Assembly: GCA_020853405.1 (NCBI GenBank) | Contig: JADYYZ010000053.1 | Location: forward strand, 1-14,635 | DNA: 14,635 bases | Reading direction: 5' to 3' | DNA from: Acetobacteraceae bacterium | Lineage (GTDB): Bacteria > Pseudomonadota > Alphaproteobacteria > Acetobacterales > Acetobacteraceae | Made by a program: the position numbers and the translations under genes | The notes under the pieces: model-generated | What the model was told of the DNA's origin: nothing | What the model saw: the letters and a program-made list of their open reading frames with translations, nothing else | Database searches by the model: none | Shown here: positions 7,140 through 12,972 of the stretch, piece by piece | Position numbering within the stretch: the stretch's first letter is position 1 | How the letters are laid out: the number at the start of each line of letters is the position of its first letter

Positions 7140-9264
7140 GCGCGATCTCCCGTATCGTGCCGGTGCCGGTGCCGGTGGCGGTCTCCACGCGGCGCACGAT
7201 GATGTTGCCGTCGGCATCCAGGATGGCGGCCTGGCCGGGGAAGACCAGGCTCGTGGCGCTCATCTCCTCGATGATGGCGGGGCCGCTGACGCGGCTTCCC
7301 ACCGGCAGGCGCTCGCGCGCATAGATCGGCGTTTCCTGCCAGCCGCTTGCCGCGGTGAAATAGACCCGCCTGGTCGCCAGCCGCGCGCGCTCGACCGAGC
7401 TGCCTTCGGGCGGCGGCTCGGGCGCGCCCCGCCGCACCTGGCCGAGCGCGGTCAGCCGGCAGTTCACCAGCTCGACGCCGCGGCCGGGGATCGCGTAGCC
7501 GTTGGTGCGGGCGTGCTCCTCGGCGAACCGTTCCAGCAGCCGTGCGAGGTCGGGCAGGGTATCGCCGAGCGCCACCCTGACCTCGAAATTCTGCCCGTCA
7601 TAGCGGAGCTCGACGCTGCGCCGCGTCGCCTGCCGGGCGGGCGGCACGCCTTCGCCGGCAAGCCACGCCTCGGCCTCGGCCTGCATCCCGGCGAACAGCG
7701 CCTGCGCGCGGCTCCAGGCTGCCTCGTCGAGCGGGCGGATCTCGCTTTTCACGAAGTCGAGCGCGATGTCGGCGAGCAGGATGCCGCGCGCGCACATCGT
7801 TCCCGGCTCGCGCGGGACGATCACGGTGGGGATCGAGCATTCCCGGGCGACGTCGCTTGCGTGCAGCGGGCCGGCGCCGCCGAACGCGAACAGCGCGAAC
7901 GTCTCCGGCGCATAGCCGCGTTCGGTGGTGACGCCGCGGATGGCGCGGCCCATGTTGGCGACCGCGACCCGGATGATGCCGAGCGCTGCCTGCTCCAGCG
8001 ACAGCCCGAGTGGCGTTGCGATCTTCGTCATGATCGCGGCACGCGCGGCGGCGGCGTCGATCGGCATCGCACCCCGCAGCAGGGCGGCCTGGTCGAGCCG
8101 GCCGAGCGCGATGTTGGCATCGGTCAGCGTCGGTTCGCTGCCGCCGCGGCCATAGGCGGCGGGGCCGGGGTCGGCGCCGACGCTCCGCGGGCCGACCTTC
8201 AGCGCCCCCCCGGAATCGATGAAGGCGACCGAGCCGCCGCCGGCGCCGATCACGTCGATGCCGATGCTGGGGACCTTCACCGGATGCCCGGCGACGTCGC
8301 GGCTGCTGCTGCTGGTGGCCTCGCCCCCGGCCACCACCGAGACGTCGGTGCTGGTGCCCCCGGCATCGAATGTGACGATGTCGGGGAAGCCGGCCTGGCC
8401 GGCGACCACGGCTGCCCCGATCACCCCGGCTGCGGGGCCGGACAGGCAGGTGCGCACCGGCGTGCCGGCCGCCGTCGCCACCGACATCAGCCCGCCGTTG
8501 GAATGCACCGTATAGGGCTCGGCGGCGATGCCGATGCCGCGCACGCGCCCGAGCAGCCGGTCGAGGTAGCGCGCCATCCTGGGCCCGACGAAGGCGTTCA
8601 GCACCGTGGTGCTGAAGCGGTCGAACTCGCGGAACTCCGGCAGCACCTCCGACGACACCGAAAGATAGGCATCGGGCGCGAGGCGGCGCAGCACCGCCTT
8701 GGCCGCCCGCTCGTGCACCGGGTCGCGCCAGGCGTGCAGGAAGCAGATCGCGATCGACTCGACGCCTGCCGCCAGCAGCGCCCCCGCGGCACGCGCCACC
8801 TCGGCCTCGTCGAGCGGGCGCAAGACGGTTCCCTCGGCTGCCAGGCGCTCGGCAATCTCGAGCCGCCGGCGGCGGGGCACCAGAGGCGGCGGGCGGCGGA
8901 TGTCGTAATTGTAGAGGTGCGGGCGGGTCTGGCGGGCGACCTCCAGCACATCGCGGAATCCCTTCGTGGTGATCATGCCGGTGCGCGCGCCCTTGCGCTC
9001 GATCACCATGTTGGTTGCAACCGTGGTGCCGTGGCCGAGGAAGGCGACCTCGGCCGGTTGCGCCGCCGCCTTGGCGAGGAGCTCCCGCACCCCGGTCTCG
9101 ATCGCGATCGAGGGGTCGGCGGGGGTCGATGCGACCTTGTGGAAGGTGATGCGCCCGCTCGCCTCGTCGACCAGCGCGAGGTCGGTGAAGGTGCCGCCGA
9201 CATCGACCCCCACCCGGAGCCGCCGCGCTGCCGGCGGATCGCCACCCGAACCAGGACCGATCAT
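7132..9264 (-). CDS. hyuA: Hydantoinase A/oxoprolinase family protein (HyuA)
   Basis: ATP-binding subunit of 710 residues with the sugar kinase/Hsp70-type fold of the hydantoinase/oxoprolinase family. Seen in order: DVGGTFTD phosphate-binding loop (21-28), HGTTVATN (78-85), a TRPHLYNYDIRRPPPLVPR segment, EFREFDRFSTTVLNAFVGP, SNGGL, SGPAAGVIGA, FDAGGTSTDVS (second phosphate loop) and FGGAGPLHA near residue 480. The ATG at 9264 is chosen over an in-frame TTG six codons upstream because AAGG lies 8 nt before it. The C-terminal tail holds a Thr-Gly run made by three GTGCCG hexamers (7157-7174, plus strand). It is the first gene of the minus-strand cluster, overlaps hyuB, and is divergent from an AraC-type regulator. 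Which lactam or hydantoin is opened cannot be told. Confidence 0.94.
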   Translation of the reverse strand: MIGPGSGGDPPAARRLRVGVDVGGTFTDLALVDEASGRITFHKVASTPADPSIAIETGVRELLAKAAAQPAEVAFLGHGTTVATNMVIERKGARTGMITTKGFRDVLEVARQTRPHLYNYDIRRPPPLVPRRRRLEIAERLAAEGTVLRPLDEAEVARAAGALLAAGVESIAICFLHAWRDPVHERAAKAVLRRLAPDAYLSVSSEVLPEFREFDRFSTTVLNAFVGPRMARYLDRLLGRVRGIGIAAEPYTVHSNGGLMSVATAAGTPVRTCLSGPAAGVIGAAVVAGQAGFPDIVTFDAGGTSTDVSVVAGGEATSSSSRDVAGHPVKVPSIGIDVIGAGGGSVAFIDSGGALKVGPRSVGADPGPAAYGRGGSEPTLTDANIALGRLDQAALLRGAMPIDAAAARAAIMTKIATPLGLSLEQAALGIIRVAVANMGRAIRGVTTERGYAPETFALFAFGGAGPLHASDVARECSIPTVIVPREPGTMCARGILLADIALDFVKSEIRPLDEAAWSRAQALFAGMQAEAEAWLAGEGVPPARQATRRSVELRYDGQNFEVRVALGDTLPDLARLLERFAEEHARTNGYAIPGRGVELVNCRLTALGQVRRGAPEPPPEGSSVERARLATRRVYFTAASGWQETPIYARERLPVGSRVSGPAIIEEMSATSLVFPGQAAILDADGNIIVRRVETATGTGTGTIREIAHV

Positions 9265-9302
9265 GGTGGACGCCTTCCCCAACCCCTTGCCGCGGGGCGC
9301 GA

Positions 9303-9331
9303 AGTCTTGTCGTGGCGGCGGCGCCCGTCAA
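9303..9331 (-). promoter_or_regulatory. Candidate promoter of the hyuAB cluster
   Basis: Minus-strand TTGACG (9331-9326), a 17-nt spacer and AAGACT (9308-9303) lie about 40 bp before the hyuA start. The -35 is good (5/6) and the -10 poor (3/6), as expected for a promoter that needs an activator. It lies in the 196-bp intergenic region shared with the divergent AraC-family gene. Confidence 0.4.
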
Positions 9332-9460
9332 ACCGGGCGCTGGTGATCGGGTGCCCCGCCGCTCCCGGCAACCGTGCCGGATGATGCAGGAAATCCATAC
9401 TTGCCAGCACGCTGCCCGGGGCGGCATGGAGGGAGCGGGAGGCGCAGCGCGGCACACGCG

Positions 9461-10534
9461 ATGGAAACCGATGCGATCGCGGACCCGGCCGGCCGCGATG
9501 CGGCGGGTGGGCCGGCAAGCCCGCTCACCTTCGCCACCGGCGCGATCGCGCGTGCGGACCAGTTCCATGCCTGGCGGCAGCGGTGGGCGCCGATCATCGA
9601 AATGCGCCACCCTGGCGATGCGACGGGCGGCTACCTCGCCAGCAACGCTTTCTGGGACCTGGGCGAGATCGTGCTCAGCCGGGTCAGCGCGCCGCCGGTG
9701 CTGGCCCTGCGCCAGCGCGGCCAGATCCGGCGCGATCAGATCGACAGCTGGTTCGTGGCCTGCGCCCGTCAGGGCACGGTCCGCCACCAGGCCGCCGGCC
9801 GCGAGACCGTGATCGAGGCCGGCGTGCCGGTGCTGCACAGCATGGCCGAGCCGTTCGGGAGCAGTCGCACCGCGATCGAGTGGGTCGCGCTGTTCTTCTC
9901 GCGCGATTTCGCGCCCGAACTGAATGCGGCGCTGGAGGCGGCGCGGAACCGACCCCTGGCAACCGGGCTCGGGGGACTGCTCGGCGACTTCGTGCTCGCG
10001 TTCGACGCGCGGATCGACGGCCTCGCGGCGGCCGAGCGCCGTCGCCTTGTGCCGGCGATCCGCCAGATGCTCGCGGCCACGATCGCGCCCTCGGCCGACC
10101 GCCTGGCCGAGGCAGCGCCGATACTCGACCAGACCCGCCGTGCCCGCGCCCGCCAGATGGTGCGGCGCCATCTTGGTGCGGCCAGCCTGACGCCGGGGCG
10201 GCTTGCCCGGATGGTCGGGATATCGCGCTCCAATCTGTACCGCCTGTTCGAACCCGAGGGCGGGGTGGCGCGCTACATCATGGCCCAGCGCATGCGCCAC
10301 GCCTGTGAGCTGCTGTCCGACCCCGCCAACCGCGCGCCGATCGCCGCCGTCGCGGAAGCGGTCGGGTTCGCCAATCTGGCCGGCTTCAGCCGCAGTATCC
10401 GCCGCGAGTTCGGCTGCAGCCCGCGCGAGCTGCGCCAGGCGGGGCTTGCGGCGGCACCCCCGCTGCGAGACCTGCCGCGAGACCTGCCGCGAGACCTGGC
10501 GCCCGACCTGCCTGCGCTGCTGCGAAGGCTGTAG
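9461..10534 (+). CDS. AraC-family transcriptional regulator
   Basis: Regulator of 357 residues. Residues about 22-160 match the sensing domain seen in AraC_binding_2-type proteins (FHAWRQRW near 35-42 and a beta-rich middle with DSWFVACARQG). The C-terminal two-helix-turn-helix DNA-binding domain is at about 228-326: LTPGRLARMVGISRSNLYRLF for the first motif, then IAAVAEAVGFANLAGFSRSIRREFGCSPREL for the second, with the classic GF...FSR.F....G.SP pattern. The tail (335-351) is an RDLP repeat. ATG 9461 (METDA) is taken because similarity begins shortly after it; an in-frame ATG at 9374 would add 29 unconvincing residues. The nearest purine-rich stretch, GGGAGCGGGAGG, is rather far upstream (about 20 nt). 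Its position suggests control of the divergent hyu cluster; this is inferred. Confidence 0.92.
   Translation: METDAIADPAGRDAAGGPASPLTFATGAIARADQFHAWRQRWAPIIEMRHPGDATGGYLASNAFWDLGEIVLSRVSAPPVLALRQRGQIRRDQIDSWFVACARQGTVRHQAAGRETVIEAGVPVLHSMAEPFGSSRTAIEWVALFFSRDFAPELNAALEAARNRPLATGLGGLLGDFVLAFDARIDGLAAAERRRLVPAIRQMLAATIAPSADRLAEAAPILDQTRRARARQMVRRHLGAASLTPGRLARMVGISRSNLYRLFEPEGGVARYIMAQRMRHACELLSDPANRAPIAAVAEAVGFANLAGFSRSIRREFGCSPRELRQAGLAAAPPLRDLPRDLPRDLAPDLPALLRRL
10466..10513 (+). repeat. 12-bp tandem repeat in the 3' end of the AraC-family gene
   Basis: CGAGACCTGCCG occurs at 10466-10477 and 10478-10489, with one mismatch at 10490-10501 and a degenerate fourth copy at 10502-10513. Because the unit is four codons long, it adds R-D-L-P units to the protein tail without breaking the frame. 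Confidence 0.85.
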
Positions 10535-10589
10535 CGTCGTCCCCACGCCGGGCAGAGGCTGGTTCGGGACAGCGGCAAGCCGCCGGTGA

Positions 10590-10653
10590 CCCAGCCTGCC
10601 TGTTGCCCAGCCTGCCTGTTGCCCAGCCTGCCTGTTGCCCAGCCTGCCTGTTG
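10590..10653 (+). repeat. Four perfect 16-bp tandem repeats (CCCAGCCTGCCTGTTG)
   Basis: The copies start at 10590, 10606, 10622 and 10638 and are identical. They fill much of the 207-bp gap between the AraC-family gene and glsA. There are no spacers, so this is a simple minisatellite and not a CRISPR array. The last copy ends 17 bp before a TATAGG that could serve as a -10 for glsA. The rest of this gap shows no gene and no clear terminator. Confidence 0.95.
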
Positions 10654-10741
10654 CCTCGCCGCCGTGCCGCTATAGGCTCGGCGGAAATGGGCGCGCGGGC
10701 TGGCAACCGGCCAGGCGCGCCGGGGAGAGCGCGACGCCCGC

Positions 10742-11746
10742 ATGGACACCCGCCTGCACAACGACGACGCGGTCGCCACCGGCAATGTTTCGACCGGCCG
10801 GCTGCCCGAGGCCGAGCGCGTCATGCGCGCGATCGACGAGGCCCATGCCCGCTTCCGCGCCGTCGATGACGGCAATGTCTACGACTATATCCCGGCACTG
10901 GCGCGGGTTCCCGCCTCGCTGTTCGGCCTTTGCGTCGCCAGCGTGCACGGCGGCGTGCATGCGGCGGGCGACTGCGACCATGCATTCTCGATCCAGAGCG
11001 TCTCGAAGCCCTTCGTGTTCGCGCTGGTCTGCCAGGCGCTAGGGGGCCAGAGCGTGCGCCTGCGGGTGGGCGTGAATGCCACCGGCCTGCCGTTCAACTC
11101 GGTGATGGCGATCGAACTCAATCCCGATCGCACCATGAACCCGATGGTGAACGCCGGCGCGATCGCCACCACCAGCCTCACGCCCGGCGCGACGCCGGAG
11201 GCGAAGTGGCGGTTCATCCAGGCCGGCCTTTCCCGCTTTGCCGGGCGCGACCTGGCGCTGGACCGGGAAGTGTATGAAAGCGAATCGGCGGCCAACCAGC
11301 GCAACCAGGGCATCGCGCGGCTGCTGGATGCCTATGGGCGGATGTATTGCGACCCTGCGGCGGCGGTCGATCTCTATACGCGCCAGTGCGCGCTGACGGT
11401 GACCTGCCGCGACCTTGCGGTGATGGGCGCGACCCTTGCCGATGGCGGCGTCAACCCGGTGACGGGCGAGCGCGTGCTCGATGCCGACCGCTGCAAGCGG
11501 GTGCTGGCGGTGATGGCAACATCGGGCCTTTACGAGCAGTCGGGCGACTGGCTGTACGAGGTCGGGCTGCCGGGGAAAAGCGGCGTCGGCGGCGGTATCG
11601 TCACCGTCTCGCCCGGCAAGGGTGGGCTTGCCACCTTCTCGCCGCCGCTCGATGCGGCCGGCAACAGCGTGCGCGGGCAGCTGGCCACCAAGTTCCTGTC
11701 GCAGGCGCTGGGGCTGAACCTGTTCGCCTCGCGCCCGGTGGCATAG
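10742..11746 (+). CDS. glsA: Glutaminase (glutamine to glutamate and ammonia)
   Basis: Cytoplasmic serine-dependent glutaminase of 334 residues, slightly longer than the usual 305-310 because of a longer N-terminus. It hydrolyses L-glutamine to L-glutamate and ammonia. The beta-lactamase-like catalytic pair is in FSIQSVSKPF: Ser86 and Lys89. Other family residues are Tyr49 in YIPALA, NPMVNAGAI (133-141) with Asn133 and Asn137, ESESAANQRN (179-188), and YEVGLPGKSGVGGGI (272-286), which includes the second catalytic-site tyrosine and the glycine-rich segment. The ATG at 10742 has GGGGAGAG about 10 nt upstream. It is set apart from its neighbours by 207 and 134 bp, so it is probably transcribed alone. 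Glutamate would also be the product if HyuAB were a 5-oxoprolinase, but this link is speculation. Confidence 0.95.
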   Translation: MDTRLHNDDAVATGNVSTGRLPEAERVMRAIDEAHARFRAVDDGNVYDYIPALARVPASLFGLCVASVHGGVHAAGDCDHAFSIQSVSKPFVFALVCQALGGQSVRLRVGVNATGLPFNSVMAIELNPDRTMNPMVNAGAIATTSLTPGATPEAKWRFIQAGLSRFAGRDLALDREVYESESAANQRNQGIARLLDAYGRMYCDPAAAVDLYTRQCALTVTCRDLAVMGATLADGGVNPVTGERVLDADRCKRVLAVMATSGLYEQSGDWLYEVGLPGKSGVGGGIVTVSPGKGGLATFSPPLDAAGNSVRGQLATKFLSQALGLNLFASRPVA

Positions 11747-11747
11747 C

Positions 11748-11767
11748 GGCGCGGCGGGGGGCGCGCC
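11748..11767 (+). terminator. Possible weak hairpin after glsA
   Basis: GGCGCG (11748-11753) and CGCGCC (11762-11767) form a 6-bp GC-only stem with an 8-nt loop, directly behind the glsA stop. No T-run follows, so it is not a canonical intrinsic terminator. Confidence 0.25.
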
Positions 11768-11769
11768 AC

Positions 11770-11798
11770 TTGCCGCCCATGGACAGGCGGGCCATACG
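11770..11798 (+). promoter_or_regulatory. Weak candidate promoter for the RND efflux genes
   Basis: TTGCCG (11770-11775), a 17-nt spacer and CATACG (11793-11798) lie about 80 bp before the GTG of the membrane fusion protein. Matches are 4/6 and 3/6. No convincing TetR-type palindrome was seen between it and the gene. Confidence 0.25.
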
Positions 11799-11880
11799 CA
11801 TGCCCCCAATCAGCCATCCGGTCGCGCCAAGCCACGAATCGACGGCCACGCGCGGCAACGGGATCAGGGAGAGTAACGCC

Positions 11881-12972
11881 GTGCCAGCCCGCCTGCCGCG
11901 CCGGGTCGCGGTTCTGCTGCCGCTCGCGCTTGCCGCGTGCGATCGCCCTGTCGAGGCACCGGCGCCGGAAATCCGCCCGGTCAGGGTGGTGACGGTCGAG
12001 AAGCGCACCGAAGGCGATTTCGTGCAACTGACGGGTACGGTGCAGGCCCAGACCGAGGTCAGCCTCTCGTTCCGCGTCGACGGCCGCCTGGTCGACCGCC
12101 TGGTCAATGTCGGCGACCGGGTCGAGGCGGGGCAGGTGATCGCCTGGCTCGACCAGACGGATGCCAAGAACGCGCTGCGCTCGGCCCAGGCGGCCTTGCG
12201 CGCGGCCGAGGGCCAGCTGGTGGAAGCCCAGAACGACTATATCCGCCAGGAAGACCTGCTGCGCGGCGGCTGGACCCCGCGTGCCCGCTACGACCAGGCG
12301 GCGCAGGCGCTGCAGACCGCGCGCTCGCGCGTCGATGATGCGCGCGCGCAGCTCAACATCGCGCAGAACCGGCTGGGCTGGACCGTGCTGGAGGCCGATG
12401 CCCCTGGCATCGTCACCGCCCGCGGCGCCGAACCGGGCGAGGTGGTGCATCCCGGCCGGATGATCGTCGAGATCGCGCGCGACGACGGCAAGGACGCGGT
12501 GTTCGATGTTCCGCCTCGGGTGCGCGACAACGCGCCGGAGAACCCCGAGATCACGGTCGCGCTCACGCTTGATCCGAACGTGCGTGCCAAGGGACGGGTG
12601 CGCGAGGTGAGCCCCCGCGCCGACCCGGTCACCGGCACTTTCCAGGTGCGGGTCGGGCTGATCAACCCGCCGGCGGCGATGCGGCTCGGCTCGACCGTGA
12701 CCGGGCGGATGCAGATCGGCCCGGGGCCGGGCATCGAGCTGCCATCCTCGGCGCTGACCAGTGCCGACGGAAGGCCGGCGGTGTGGGTGGTCAATCCTGC
12801 CGACAGCACCGTGCAGCTGCGCCGCGTCGAGGTGCTGCGCCACGACCCGGCGCGGGTCATCATCGCCGAGGGTGTCGACCCCGGCGACGTGGTGGTGACC
12901 GCCGGCGTGCAGGCGCTGCGGCAGGGCCAGAAGGTGCGGCTGCTGGGCGCCGCGGCGGCTTCCGGCCGATGA
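11881..12972 (+). CDS. RND efflux periplasmic adaptor (membrane fusion protein), lipoprotein
   Basis: Adaptor of 363 residues linking an inner-membrane RND pump to an outer-membrane channel. The N-terminus is a lipoprotein signal: basic PRR, hydrophobic VAVLLPLALAAC, with lipobox Cys at residue 20. Next come the first lipoyl half-motif (62-92, SFRVDGRLVDRLVNVGDRV...), an Ala/Gln/Arg-rich coiled-coil hairpin (about 95-167), the second lipoyl half (173-192, DAPGIVTARGAEPGEVVHPG), then beta-barrel and membrane-proximal domains. The GTG at 11881 is chosen because GGGAGAG lies 7 nt upstream and it places the signal correctly; the open frame upstream has no family similarity. It overlaps the pump gene by ATGA, so the two are cotranslated. 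The substrate is unknown and no outer-membrane factor gene is visible. Confidence 0.93.
   Translation: MPARLPRRVAVLLPLALAACDRPVEAPAPEIRPVRVVTVEKRTEGDFVQLTGTVQAQTEVSLSFRVDGRLVDRLVNVGDRVEAGQVIAWLDQTDAKNALRSAQAALRAAEGQLVEAQNDYIRQEDLLRGGWTPRARYDQAAQALQTARSRVDDARAQLNIAQNRLGWTVLEADAPGIVTARGAEPGEVVHPGRMIVEIARDDGKDAVFDVPPRVRDNAPENPEITVALTLDPNVRAKGRVREVSPRADPVTGTFQVRVGLINPPAAMRLGSTVTGRMQIGPGPGIELPSSALTSADGRPAVWVVNPADSTVQLRRVEVLRHDPARVIIAEGVDPGDVVVTAGVQALRQGQKVRLLGAAAASGR

Noticed and set aside
7140..7217. Longer N-terminus for HyuB (start at 7217)
   Set aside because: The extra 26 residues lie inside the hyuA tail, are compositionally biased, and have no ribosome site; the overlapping ATG at 7139 is better.
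7132..9264. Acetone or acetophenone carboxylase subunit in place of a hydantoinase subunit
   Set aside because: These share the fold, and the alternative cannot be fully excluded. There is no third small carboxylase subunit gene next to hyuAB, so the hydantoinase/oxoprolinase call is preferred.
6928..9384. 818-codon plus-strand open frame
   Set aside because: Antisense to hyuA and hyuB, compositionally biased, with no motif.
9396..9401. CATACT as -10 of the AraC-family gene
   Set aside because: No acceptable -35 lies 16-18 nt upstream (CGTGCC/GTGCCG), so the promoter of this gene was not called.
7598..10546. 982-codon minus-strand open frame
   Set aside because: It crosses hyuA in another frame and the AraC-family gene on the opposite strand, both of which have clear family motifs. 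The translation is Arg/Gly/Ala-rich without a recognisable domain.
10570..10582. GCGGCAAGCCGC hairpin as terminator of the AraC-family gene
   Set aside because: The perfect arms leave only a 2-nt loop and no T-run follows; too weak to call.
10590..10653. CRISPR-like array
   Set aside because: The 16-bp units are directly adjacent with no spacers, so it is a minisatellite.
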